Assembly (NCBI RefSeq): GCF_004363075.1
Contig: NZ_SNYN01000028.1
Span: 1-60,453, forward strand
Direction of reading: 5' to 3'
Source: Actinorugispora endophytica
GTDB lineage: Bacteria > Actinomycetota > Actinomycetes > Streptosporangiales > Streptosporangiaceae
DNA: 60,453 bases
The number at the start of each line of letters is the position of its first letter. Positions within the stretch are counted from its first letter, which is position 1. The translations under genes were made by a program, and so were the position numbers. Positions 21,047 through 29,838 of this stretch are shown here, in pieces. A model generated the notes under the pieces. The model did not search any database, was not told the DNA's origin, and was given only the letters and a program-made list of their open reading frames with translations.

Positions 21047-22798
21047 GTGGTCGATCCGTCATCGCCGTCCCCGCCCTCCGTACCGGGCGACGCCGTCGAG
21101 CGGACCCGGCACGTTCTGGCGCGGATGCGCGCGCCCGAGCGGCTCGCCGAACCGCTGGTCGGGGCCCTCGGACCGGGCGCGGCCGAGGAGCTCTCCGAGG
21201 ACCCGTGGCGGCTGCTGGCACTGGGCTCGGTCACCCCGACCCAGGCCGACTTCTGCGCGCGGGCCCTGCTGGCCGGGGCCGCGCTCCCGACCGACCCCCG
21301 CCGGGTGCGCGCCCTGGTGGCGCACCTGCTGCAGCGCGCCGCGCGGGACGGGCACACCGCCATCGACCGGGACCGGATGGAGGGCGCGCTGTCCCGCCTG
21401 GGCGTGCGCTCGGCGGAGTCGGCGCTGGAGGCCGTGTCCGAGGACGGGCGGGTGCTGCTCTCCGAGGTCGTCCCGGACACCGATGACGACGAGTTCGGCG
21501 ACGAGGCGCCCGAGATGCCCGACGCCGAGCTGTTCTTCGCCCTGGCCTCGCTCGGCGCCGCCGAGCAGCGCCTGGGCGAGGGACTGGCGCGGCTGGTCGG
21601 CGGCGAACCCGTCATGGACTCGGCGACCGCAGCCGAGACCGTGCAGGCCGCGGCCCTGGCGCTGGACCGCGAACTCGTGCCCGAGACCGCCTCCGCCCTG
21701 GTCACGGTGGCGCTGCGCGGGGTGAGCGTGCTGGTGCACGGCCCCGGCTCGGCCGGGACGATCGCCGAGGCGGTGCGCTACGCCGCCGCGATCGCCGAGG
21801 AGAGCCAGGTGGGCCTGGTGGTCGCGGCCCCCACCGCGTCGGGGGCCGCCGCTCTGAACCGGCGGCTGGACGGCGTCGTCCGCGTGCGCACGGTCGCGGA
21901 GCTGCTGGCCGGGTCCGAGGCGCCCGCCGCGGGCCTGGTGGTGGTCGTCGACGCGATGGCGCTGGACACCGAGACCGCCGCCGCCCTGGTCGACAGGTGC
22001 GGCACCGACACCCACCTGGCCCTGGTCGCCGACCCGGCGCAGCTTCCCTCCGCGGGCCCCGGCCAGGTGGTGGCCGACCTGATCACCTCCGGGGTCGCGG
22101 CCGTCGCGGTCCTGCCGGGCGACCCCGCCCCCGGCCCGCAGGTGCTGCTGGCCGCCGAGGTCGGCGACGGCGAGCTGGCCGACGACGTGCGCGCCCCGGG
22201 GCGCGAGGTCGTGCTGGTCCCGGCAGCCTCGGAGGGCGAGGCGGCGTACCGCGCTCTGCAGCTGGTCACCGACTCGATCCCGCGCACCTTCGACCTGACG
22301 TCCGACCAGGTGCAGGTCATCACCTCCGGCCGCGGCGGGGAGGCGGGCTCGACGGCCCTCAGCGCCGCCTGCAAGGCCCGCCTCAACCCGGGCCCCGGCG
22401 CGGTGCTCGGCCTGGACCCGGGCGACCGGGTGCTGCTGGCGGGCCGCGGGCCGGGGTACGGCCCCGGCGACACCGGCGTCCTGCGCGCGGTGGGCGAGAA
22501 GGGCCCCTCGGTGGAGCTGGCCGACGGCCGCACGGTGACCGTGGCCGATCCCTCCCACCTGCGTCCCGGCTGGGCCGTCCCCCTGGCTGCCGCCCTGGGC
22601 GGCGCCTGGCCCGCCGCGGTGCTCGTCTTCACCCCCGACGCCGCGCTCTCGCGCCCCGCCGTCTACACGGCGCTGACCCGGGGCGAGCGCCACGTCTCCA
22701 TCGTCAACGCCGCGGGCCCCGCCCTCGCGGAGTCGGTGCGCGATGTCCCGGCGGTCCACCGGTACACGAGGCTGGTCCAGGTCCTGCGGGAGGGCTGA
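21047..22798 (+). CDS. RecD2/TraA-like helicase homologue with degenerate ATPase motifs
   Basis: The 583-residue protein follows the RecD2 layout: an N-terminal helical/HhH-like part, two RecA-like domains, an SH3-like insertion (DPGDRVLLAGRGPGYGPGDT), and a final motif VI-like VYTALTRGERHVSIV. Motif III is well kept (LALVADPAQLPSAGPGQVV). The Walker A is broken: residues 232-238 read GPGSAGT, without the GKT lysine. Motif II reads VVVDAMALD instead of DEASMVD. It therefore probably cannot hydrolyse ATP normally and may act as a DNA-binding or regulatory relic. The GTG start has GAGGT upstream. The frame is open throughout, so it is not a decayed pseudogene. Confidence 0.8.
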   Translation: MVDPSSPSPPSVPGDAVERTRHVLARMRAPERLAEPLVGALGPGAAEELSEDPWRLLALGSVTPTQADFCARALLAGAALPTDPRRVRALVAHLLQRAARDGHTAIDRDRMEGALSRLGVRSAESALEAVSEDGRVLLSEVVPDTDDDEFGDEAPEMPDAELFFALASLGAAEQRLGEGLARLVGGEPVMDSATAAETVQAAALALDRELVPETASALVTVALRGVSVLVHGPGSAGTIAEAVRYAAAIAEESQVGLVVAAPTASGAAALNRRLDGVVRVRTVAELLAGSEAPAAGLVVVVDAMALDTETAAALVDRCGTDTHLALVADPAQLPSAGPGQVVADLITSGVAAVAVLPGDPAPGPQVLLAAEVGDGELADDVRAPGREVVLVPAASEGEAAYRALQLVTDSIPRTFDLTSDQVQVITSGRGGEAGSTALSAACKARLNPGPGAVLGLDPGDRVLLAGRGPGYGPGDTGVLRAVGEKGPSVELADGRTVTVADPSHLRPGWAVPLAAALGGAWPAAVLVFTPDAALSRPAVYTALTRGERHVSIVNAAGPALAESVRDVPAVHRYTRLVQVLREG

Positions 22799-22815
22799 CC
22801 CGGGGTCCGCGCCCG

Positions 22816-23580
22816 TCACACCCGGTCCACGAACCCGCCGTCCACCACCAGGTTCGCGCCCGTGACGTAGGCCGCGGCCGGGCTCGCGAGGAAGACCACG
22901 GCGCGGGCGACCTCCTCGGGGCGGCCCAGGCGGCCGTAGGGGATGCGGGCGCGGACGTCCTCGTAGAACCCGGGGTCGTTCTCGCGGCGCCGCGCCCAGC
23001 CGCCGCCCTCGAACTCGATGGGACCGGGCGAAACGGTGTTCACCCTGATGCCCTTGGCGGGCAGGGTCCGCCCCAGGGCCGCGGCGTGGTGGTTGAGGGC
23101 GGCCTTGACCGCGCCGTAGGCCTTGGGGCCGGACGGCGGCGCGGCGGCGTGCAGCGCCGACGTGGAGGAGATCAGCACGATCGAGCCGCCGCGCGCCGAG
23201 GCCGCCAGGTGCGGTTCGGCGTACTCGGCCAGGCGCACGAACGGCATGACGTCGGTGCCGAAACCGCGCTCCCACTGGTCCGGTGTCGCGGCACTGCCGC
23301 CCGAGACGTTGGAGACCAGCACGTCGACGCCGCCGAGTTCGGCGGCGGCGCGGTCGACGAAGGCCCGCAGGCTCCGCGCGTCGGCCACGTCCAGGGCCTG
23401 CTCGACGACTGCCGCGCCGGCGCTCCGCAGGGCGTCGGCGGCCTCCCTGAGGGGCTCGGGCGAGCGGGCGCAGACCGCCAGGTCCGCTCCCTCGGCCGCG
23501 AACGCCTCCGCGATCGCGCGGCCGATCCCGCGGCTCGCCCCGGTCACCACGACCCTGGCCCCCGCCAGTCCGAGATCCAT
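22816..23580 (-). CDS. Short-chain dehydrogenase/reductase
   Basis: The 254-residue SDR has TGASRGIGRAIAEAF (cofactor-binding TGxxxGxG), the LVSNVSGG variant of NNAG, catalytic Ser in VLISSTSALH, and YGAVKAAL (the YxxxK pair). It ends with YVTGANLVVDGGFVDRV, normal for the classical family. The ATG at 23578-23580 gives MDLGLAGARVVVTG. It lies 67 bp downstream of fabI on the same strand, so it may be part of the fabG-fabI transcript. The substrate is unknown; an acyl or hydroxy-acid substrate is only a context guess. Confidence 0.92.
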   Translation of the reverse strand: MDLGLAGARVVVTGASRGIGRAIAEAFAAEGADLAVCARSPEPLREAADALRSAGAAVVEQALDVADARSLRAFVDRAAAELGGVDVLVSNVSGGSAATPDQWERGFGTDVMPFVRLAEYAEPHLAASARGGSIVLISSTSALHAAAPPSGPKAYGAVKAALNHHAAALGRTLPAKGIRVNTVSPGPIEFEGGGWARRRENDPGFYEDVRARIPYGRLGRPEEVARAVVFLASPAAAYVTGANLVVDGGFVDRV

Positions 23581-23647
23581 CCGTCGGTCCCCTTTCGTTC
23601 GCACGACCGCGGCGGGCGCCCCTCGGGGCGCCCGCGCCACGGGAAGC

Positions 23648-24412
23648 CTATGCGCCGGTGGAGTGGAAGCCCCCGTCGACGTGCACGATCTCGCCGGTGG
23701 TGGCGGGGAACCAGTCCGACAGCAGGGCCACGACCGCGCGGGCGGCGGGCTCGGGGTCGGTGGTGTCCCAGCCGAGCGGGGCGCGCTCGGGCCAGTGCTT
23801 GGCCAGTCCGTCGAAGCCGGGGATGCTGCGCGCGGCGATGGTGCTCAGCGGGCCGGCGGAGACCAGGTTGACCCGGATCTTCTGGTCACCCAGGTAGCGG
23901 GCGAGGTAGCGGGCGGTGGAGGTCAGCGCGGACTTGGCCACGCCCATCCAGTCGTAGATGGGGTAGGAGACGCTGTTGTCGAAGTCCAGCGAGACCACCG
24001 AGCCGCCGTCCTTCATCAGCGGCAGCACCGCCGTGGTGAGGGCCTTGAGGGAGAAGGTGGACGTGTGCATGGCGGTGCCGACGTCCTCCCACTTGGTGTT
24101 GAGGAAGTTGCCGCCCAGGGCGTCCTGCGGGGTGAAGCCGATGGAGTGCACGACGCCGTCGAGGCCGTCCACGTGCTCGGCGACGCGCTCGGCGAGGCTG
24201 GCGAGGTGGCCTTCGTCGGTGACGTCGAGTTCGAGGACCGGCGGGGGTTCGGGCAGTCGTTTGGCGATGCGCTCGACGAGGCTGAGCCTGCCGTACCCGG
24301 TGAGCACCACGGTGGCGCCCTCCTCCTGGCACAGGCGCGCCACGTGGAAGGCGATGGAGGAGTCGGTGAGGACCCCGGTGACGAGGATGCGCTTGCCTTC
24401 GAGAATTCCCAT
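23648..24412 (-). CDS. fabI: Enoyl-[acyl-carrier-protein] reductase (NADH)
   Basis: The 254-residue enzyme reduces trans-2-enoyl-ACP in the last step of the type II fatty-acid cycle. The N-terminus MGILEGKRILVTGVLTDSSI is characteristic of FabI/InhA. VVHSIGFTP lines the active site, and YDWMGVAK supplies the Tyr-x6-Lys pair that distinguishes FabI from ordinary SDRs. GPLSTIAARSIPGF is the substrate-loop region. It is the target type of isoniazid and triclosan in mycobacteria. It lies 42 bp behind fabG on the same strand, the mabA-inhA arrangement of actinobacteria. Confidence 0.96.
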   Translation of the reverse strand: MGILEGKRILVTGVLTDSSIAFHVARLCQEEGATVVLTGYGRLSLVERIAKRLPEPPPVLELDVTDEGHLASLAERVAEHVDGLDGVVHSIGFTPQDALGGNFLNTKWEDVGTAMHTSTFSLKALTTAVLPLMKDGGSVVSLDFDNSVSYPIYDWMGVAKSALTSTARYLARYLGDQKIRVNLVSAGPLSTIAARSIPGFDGLAKHWPERAPLGWDTTDPEPAARAVVALLSDWFPATTGEIVHVDGGFHSTGA

Positions 24413-24454
24413 GAGAGGTGTTTCGTCCTTACGAGGTGGCTGGTTGCGGGGTGG

Positions 24455-25228
<774 letters not shown>

Positions 25229-25317
25229 CTACCGGCGGGTAGCCCCAACCGAGGCCGCGCGCCGGGGCCGAGAGGGGAGCCGGGAGCGGTCCGAAGACGC
25301 GGCTAGGCTGGCCGACC

Positions 25318-25659
25318 ATGGACGACTCCGGCAGGCTGTGGCGGCTGTGCGAGGGCGACGAGACCGTCGCCGAGATCGAGATCACCGAGGCCGACTTCCC
25401 GTGGCTGCACGGAAGGCTCCGGGCGCGTCCGGGGCTGGAGCGGTGGCGGCCGGTGTTCGCCGAGGACCTGGCGCTGTCCCGGCACCTGGAGGAGCACGCC
25501 GACGCGGACCGGGTGGCCCGCTCGGACGAACTGTACGAGCGGCTCAACGCGGACCTGGCCCTGGTCGCGCCCGACGGGGCGGCCGTCGCGGAGTTCCTCC
25601 TGCACGTGGACGGCGACGAGGCGTGGTTCCGCTGGATCGACGCCGGGCCGGACGAGTGA
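25318..25659 (+). CDS. Conserved-looking hypothetical protein (113 residues)
   Basis: This small soluble acidic protein reads MDDSGRLWRLCEGDETVAEI at the start and ends with EAWFRWIDAGPDE. The central part has FPWLHGRLRARPGLERWRPV followed by a charged helix. No enzymatic motif is seen. Codon bias is strong and the frame fills the gap between the divergent fabG gene and the convergent phosphotransferase gene, so it is likely real. I do not recognise its family or function. Confidence 0.75.
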   Translation: MDDSGRLWRLCEGDETVAEIEITEADFPWLHGRLRARPGLERWRPVFAEDLALSRHLEEHADADRVARSDELYERLNADLALVAPDGAAVAEFLLHVDGDEAWFRWIDAGPDE

Positions 25660-25677
25660 GCGGACGGGCGGCGGCCC

Positions 25678-26697
25678 CTACTCCGAGAGGCGCCTGAGGC
25701 CGCCCTCGACCAGGACGGGGACGGCCCGGCCGATGCGCTCGAAGTTCGCTCCGACGGTCTTGCCCCGGATGAAGCGGTAGTGGATGCCCTCCAGGATCAC
25801 GGCGAGCTTGAAGTAGGCGAAGCCCAGGTACCAGCCGAGGTCCGAGACGTCGCGACCGGAGCGTTCGGCGTAGCGGGCGACGATCTCGTCCGCGCCGGGG
25901 AAGCCGGGGGCGTCCTGGACGTCGCTGACACCGATGTCGGAGGGCAGCCCCCCACTCGTGTAGGCGAGGACGAGCGCCAGGTCGGTGATCGGGTCCCCGA
26001 GGGTGGACATCTCCCAGTCCAGCACCGCGGCGATCCGGTCCTCCTCGTCGACCAGCGCGTTGTCGAGCCGGTAGTCGCCGTGGACGACCGCGGCGGCCCC
26101 CGACTCCGGCAGGGACGCGGCCAACCGGTCGCGCAGCTCGTCGACGCCGGGCAGTTCGCGGCTGCGCGAGGCGGCCAGCTGCCTGCCCCAGCGGCGCACC
26201 TGGCGCTCCAGGAAGCCGTCGGGGCGCCCGAAGTCGGCCAGGCCGACCGAGGCGGGGTCCACCGCGTGCAGGTCGGCGAGGGTGTCCACCAGGCGCAGCA
26301 CGAGGTCCCGGGTCCGCTCAGGGCCGAGCGCGCCGAGCTGCCCGGCGCTGCGGTAGGGCGTGCCCGGCACGAAGTCCATCACATAGAACCGCGCGCCGAT
26401 GACCGACTCGTCCTCGCACAGGGCGACCACTCCCGGCACCGGGACGTCCGTTCCGGCCAGCGCGGAGACGACGCGGTGCTCGCGGGCCATGTCGTGCGCG
26501 GTGGGCAGCACGTGCCCCAGCGGCGGACGGCGCACCACCCAGCGCCCGGAGCCGTCGGTGACGGTGTAGGTGAGGTTGGAGCGGCCTCCTTCGATGAGTT
26601 CGCCGGTCAGCTCCCCGCCGACCAGGCCCGGCCGGGCCGCGTCCAGGTGTGCGCGCAGCCGTCGCAGGTCCAGGCCGGGCGGGTTCTGCACACTCAT
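25678..26697 (-). CDS. Phosphotransferase family protein (APH/ACAD10-like)
   Basis: The 339-residue kinase-fold protein has GGRSNLTYTV near the N-terminus, a Lys-equivalent region VVRRPPLGHVLP, the catalytic loop VVHGDYRLDNALVD (HGDxxxxN) and VLDWEMSTLGDPITDLA (the DxE metal motif). This WEMSTLGDP signature marks the ACAD10/11-like branch usually found beside acyl-CoA dehydrogenases, where hydroxyacyl-CoA phosphorylation has been proposed. It is not an antibiotic-resistance gene on this evidence. The ATG at 26695-26697 gives MSVQNPPGLDL. A TetR-like palindrome lies just upstream. Confidence 0.9.
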   Translation of the reverse strand: MSVQNPPGLDLRRLRAHLDAARPGLVGGELTGELIEGGRSNLTYTVTDGSGRWVVRRPPLGHVLPTAHDMAREHRVVSALAGTDVPVPGVVALCEDESVIGARFYVMDFVPGTPYRSAGQLGALGPERTRDLVLRLVDTLADLHAVDPASVGLADFGRPDGFLERQVRRWGRQLAASRSRELPGVDELRDRLAASLPESGAAAVVHGDYRLDNALVDEEDRIAAVLDWEMSTLGDPITDLALVLAYTSGGLPSDIGVSDVQDAPGFPGADEIVARYAERSGRDVSDLGWYLGFAYFKLAVILEGIHYRFIRGKTVGANFERIGRAVPVLVEGGLRRLSE

Positions 26698-26717
26698 CGG
26701 GATCCTTCCGAAGTCAA

Positions 26718-26731
26718 ACCGACCGCTCGGT
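26718..26731. promoter_or_regulatory. TetR-type operator-like palindrome
   Basis: ACCGA-CCGC-TCGGT is a 14-bp near-palindrome 21 bp upstream of the phosphotransferase start. The ACCGA...TCGGT symmetry is typical of TetR-family regulators of lipid catabolism in actinobacteria. No regulator gene is adjacent. Confidence 0.45.
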
Positions 26732-26860
26732 ATCCGCGCTCGGACGTGACGCAATATACCCCAGGGCCTTTTCCGGAAGGGGCGACGGGGGAGGAATTGC
26801 ATACCGTCCGGTTGGTTCGGCGGTTCGCCGAACACGCGAACCGGACGAGACCCCGTAGTC

Positions 26861-26888
26861 CTGTCGATGACGTCAGGATCATCGACAG
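26861..26888. terminator. Hairpin terminator after the response regulator
   Basis: CTGTCGATGA (26861-26870) and TCATCGACAG (26879-26888) form a perfect 10-bp stem with an 8-nt loop, 47 bp beyond the stop of the response regulator. A second nested hairpin (GTCCGGTT at 26806 with AACCGGAC at 26839, enclosing TTCGGCG/CGCCGAA) follows further downstream. Confidence 0.6.
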
Positions 26889-26934
26889 AGAACAGCGCGT
26901 GGTAGCGGCCCCGGCCGGGTCCCCGGGCCGCGCG

Positions 26935-27582
26935 TCAGGCCCACCCGGCGTCGTGCGCGAGGATCGCGGCCTGCACCCGGTTGCTCAGACCGAGCTTGGA
27001 CAGAATTCGGCTGACGTGCGCTTTCACGGTCGCCTCGCGCATCCCCAGGGTCCGTCCCGCCTCCGCGTTGGACATGCCCCGGGCCACCGCCGAGAGCACC
27101 GCGCGCTCGCGCTCGCTCAGGACGCCCAGCCGCCCGGCGGCCTCGGCCGCGCCGTTCGCGGCCGAGGCCGTGAAGCGCTCCAGCATCCGCTTGGTCACGC
27201 TGGGCGCCAGCATCGCGTTGCCCTCGTGGATGGTGCGCACCGCGGCGATCAGGTCGCGCGGCGGGGTGTCCTTGAGCAGGAAGCCCACGGCGCCGGCCCG
27301 CAGCGCCCGGTGCACGTACTCGTCCAGGTCGAAGGTGGTGAGCAGGATGATCTTGGGCGGGTCGGGCAGCGCGGCCAGCGCCGCGGCCGCGGTCAGGCCG
27401 TCGGTCCCGGGCATCCGGATGTCCAGCAGGATGACGTCGGGCTCCAGCTCCCCGGCCAGCCGCAGCGCGTCGGCCCCGTCACCGCCCTCCCCGACGACCC
27501 GCAGGTCCGGCGCGGAGTCCAGGATCATCCGCAGTCCCGAGCGCACCAGCTGCTCGTCGTCCACCAAGACGATCGAAATCAC
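26935..27582 (-). CDS. NarL/LuxR-type response regulator
   Basis: The 215-residue regulator has a receiver domain with the acidic pair Asp8-Asp9, phospho-acceptor Asp54 (ILLDIRMPG), and the conserved Lys in LLKDTPPRD. After a linker, the LuxR-type HTH reads LSERERAVLSAVARGMSNAE followed by VKAHVSRILSKL. The GTG start overlaps the kinase stop by 4 bp, so the pair is translationally coupled. It is divergent from an ABC exporter, the usual arrangement of actinobacterial systems that control antimicrobial or lipid export, so it probably controls that exporter. Confidence 0.95.
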   Translation of the reverse strand: MISIVLVDDEQLVRSGLRMILDSAPDLRVVGEGGDGADALRLAGELEPDVILLDIRMPGTDGLTAAAALAALPDPPKIILLTTFDLDEYVHRALRAGAVGFLLKDTPPRDLIAAVRTIHEGNAMLAPSVTKRMLERFTASAANGAAEAAGRLGVLSERERAVLSAVARGMSNAEAGRTLGMREATVKAHVSRILSKLGLSNRVQAAILAHDAGWA

Positions 27583-28841
27583 GCGCTCTCCCCGTCCCCG
27601 TCCGCGTTCCGGAGGGCGCCGACCCGCTGCGCCGGCCCCACCGGCACGATAGCGCGGACCTGCCACGCCCCGTCCGCCAGCGGCCCCGCTGTGAGCGTCC
27701 CGCCGACCAGGGTGAGGCGCTCCCGGAGCCCGGCCAGGCCGTACCCGCTGCTGGGCGCCTGCTCGTCCGCCACCCGCTCGGGCGGCGGGACGCTGACCAC
27801 CACCGCCTCCAGCTCCCGCGCGCCGTAGTCCACGCGGACCTCGACGTCGGCGCCGGGCGCGTGCTTGGCCGCGTTCGTCAGCGACTCCTGCACCACCCGG
27901 TAGGCGGTGCGCTCGACCTGCGCGGGCAGCGGGCGCGGCGAACCGGTGGTGCGCCAGTCGACCGCCATCCCGGCGGCCCTGGAGTCGTTGACGAGCTTGG
28001 CCAGGTCGCTCAGCACCGGCTGGGGCGCCGTGGGCGCCGCGTCGCCGGGGGCGTCGCGCAGCACGCCGAGGATCTCGCGCAGCTCGGCCAGGGCCTCCCT
28101 GCCGGTGGTGCGGATCAGCCCCGCGGTCTCCACGGTGCGCTCGTCCTCGGCCGAGACCTCCAGGCCGCCCGCGTGCAGCACCATGAGACTGACCCGGTGC
28201 GCCACGACGTCGTGCATCTCCCGGGCGATCCGGGTGCGCTCGGCGGCGATGGCGCTCTCGGCCTTGAGGTTCTGCTCGCGCTCCAGCCGCTCGGCCCGCT
28301 CGCGCAGGTTCTCCACGAGCTGGCGCCGCGTGCCGACCCACAACCCCAGCACCATCGGGAGCACGATCGTGAACGTGAGGCTGAAGACCACCGCCGCGAG
28401 GTAGTCCCCCGTGTAGGTGACCACCAGCACCCCGGAGTAGGCGCCCGACCAGCTCACCAGCCGCCTCCGGTCGGGAGACCAGACCGCGTGGCTGTAGAGC
28501 GCGAAGGCTGCCGGGGCCGGGTTGCCGAACAGCAGCAGCATCGCCAGGGCCGCGGCCATCAGCCAGACCGGACGGCGGCGGCGCACCAGGACGCTCAACG
28601 CGACCAGCCCGGGCATGTTCAGCCCCACCTGCACGACCAGGAACAGTCCGATGACGGCGGAATCGTCGATCAGGCCCATCCCCAGGCCCGCGAGGCCGAC
28701 CCCACCGGAGACCCCGGTCAACGCCCCCAGGACGACGAAGGGGTAGGAGCCCACCGCGCAGAACACGTCGGCCAGCCGGTGGCGGTGCTCCCGGCCCCAC
28801 CGCCACGCCTCGTCCGCGCGCTCCGTCCACCGTCGTCCCAT
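27579..28841 (-). CDS. Sensor histidine kinase (HisKA_3 type)
   Basis: The 420-residue protein has about six hydrophobic helices in residues 25-170, a charged linker helix (LRERAERLEREQNLKAES), the dimerisation motif with phosphorylated His210 in ARTRIAREMHDVVAHR-type sequence (ERTRIAREMHDVVAHR), and a C-terminal HATPase_c domain. In the latter, the N box is VVQESLTNAAKHA and the G box is SGYGLAGLRERL. No extracellular sensor domain is visible, so it is likely an intramembrane-sensing kinase, a type often tied to envelope stress or its partner transporter. It is divergent from the ABC genes. Confidence 0.94.
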   Translation of the reverse strand: MGRRWTERADEAWRWGREHRHRLADVFCAVGSYPFVVLGALTGVSGGVGLAGLGMGLIDDSAVIGLFLVVQVGLNMPGLVALSVLVRRRRPVWLMAAALAMLLLFGNPAPAAFALYSHAVWSPDRRRLVSWSGAYSGVLVVTYTGDYLAAVVFSLTFTIVLPMVLGLWVGTRRQLVENLRERAERLEREQNLKAESAIAAERTRIAREMHDVVAHRVSLMVLHAGGLEVSAEDERTVETAGLIRTTGREALAELREILGVLRDAPGDAAPTAPQPVLSDLAKLVNDSRAAGMAVDWRTTGSPRPLPAQVERTAYRVVQESLTNAAKHAPGADVEVRVDYGARELEAVVVSVPPPERVADEQAPSSGYGLAGLRERLTLVGGTLTAGPLADGAWQVRAIVPVGPAQRVGALRNADGDGESA

Positions 28842-28897
28842 GTGCCGGAGTCTACGAGCGCTTCACCGGGCCGGCCCTCCCCCGGCAGCGGAACCCC

Positions 28898-28917
28898 GCA
28901 CCGACGAAAGTCGGTGC
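28898..28917. promoter_or_regulatory. GAAA-loop hairpin in the divergent promoter region
   Basis: GCACCGAC-GAAA-GTCGGTGC is a perfect 8-bp inverted repeat, 57 bp upstream of the kinase start. It could be an operator for the response regulator or a leader hairpin. A TAGCGT hexamer at 29028-29033 could be the -10 of the exporter gene. Confidence 0.4.
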
Positions 28918-29070
28918 CGCCGGGCAGCCGGTACCACCGGAAGGCCGCCCCCGGACCGCCTTCCCCCGGCCTTTGGGCAAGGGACGAATCCCCTGTTCGG
29001 CCGAGGTCCTGAGGGGTTCCCCGGGCCTAGCGTGGTGACCGCCCACCGATCACCGAAGGAGTTCACGACC

Positions 29071-29838
29071 GTGCACCAGACCTCCGCATCCGTCCGGACG
29101 GACCCCCCGCAGGAGCCGCCCGCTGTCGTCGTCCGCGCGCTGACCAAGGTCTACTCGTCAGGGGGGTCATCGGTGCGGGCGCTGGACGGGGTGGACGTGG
29201 AGTTCGCGCGGGGGGCGTTCACCGCGATCATGGGGCCGTCGGGGTCGGGCAAGTCCACGCTGATGCACTGCATGGCGGGGCTGGACACCGCCACCTCCGG
29301 CTCGGTCCGCCTGGGCCGCACCGACCTGACCACCCTGACCGACAAGCAGCTCACCCTGCTGCGCCGCGACCGGATCGGCTTCGTCTTCCAGTCCTTCAAC
29401 CTGCTGCCCATGCTCACCGCCGAGCAGAACATCCTGCTGCCCGCCCAGATCGCGCGGCGCCGCGTGGACCCCGAACGCCTCGCCCACGTCGTCGGCGTCG
29501 TGGGCCTGGACGACCGCCTCGACCACCTGCCCTCCCGACTGTCGGGCGGCCAGCAGCAGCGCGTGGCCGTCGCCCGCGCCCTGCTGGGCTCCCCGGAGGT
29601 CGTCTACGCCGACGAGCCCACCGGCAACCTCGACTCGCGCACCGGCGCGGAGATCCTCGCCTTCCTGCGCGACTCCGCCCGAACCATGGAGCAGACCGTC
29701 GTCATGGTCACCCACGACCCCGTGGCCGCCTCCTACGCCGACCGCGTCGTGTTCCTGCGCGACGGCCGACTCGTCGACGACCTCGCCGCCCCCACCGCCC
29801 AGACCGTGCTGGACCGGCTCGTGGGACTGGAGGCCTAG
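29071..29838 (+). CDS. ABC transporter ATP-binding protein (MacB/LolD type)
   Basis: The 255-residue ATPase has Walker A GPSGSGKS (55-62), the Q loop FQSFNLLPMLTAEQN, signature LSGGQQQRVAVARAL, Walker B VVYADEPTGNLD and switch His in VTHDPVAA. The DEPTGNLD form and FQSFNLLP are typical of the MacB/LolD class that works with FtsX-like permeases. The GTG at 29071 has AAGGAG at 29056. Its stop directly abuts the ATG of the permease, so the two form one unit. Confidence 0.96.
   Translation: MHQTSASVRTDPPQEPPAVVVRALTKVYSSGGSSVRALDGVDVEFARGAFTAIMGPSGSGKSTLMHCMAGLDTATSGSVRLGRTDLTTLTDKQLTLLRRDRIGFVFQSFNLLPMLTAEQNILLPAQIARRRVDPERLAHVVGVVGLDDRLDHLPSRLSGGQQQRVAVARALLGSPEVVYADEPTGNLDSRTGAEILAFLRDSARTMEQTVVMVTHDPVAASYADRVVFLRDGRLVDDLAAPTAQTVLDRLVGLEA

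Noticed and set aside
25678-26697. Aminoglycoside resistance phosphotransferase
   Set aside because: Although the fold is APH, the WEMSTLGDP motif places it with ACAD10-like acyl-CoA-associated kinases.
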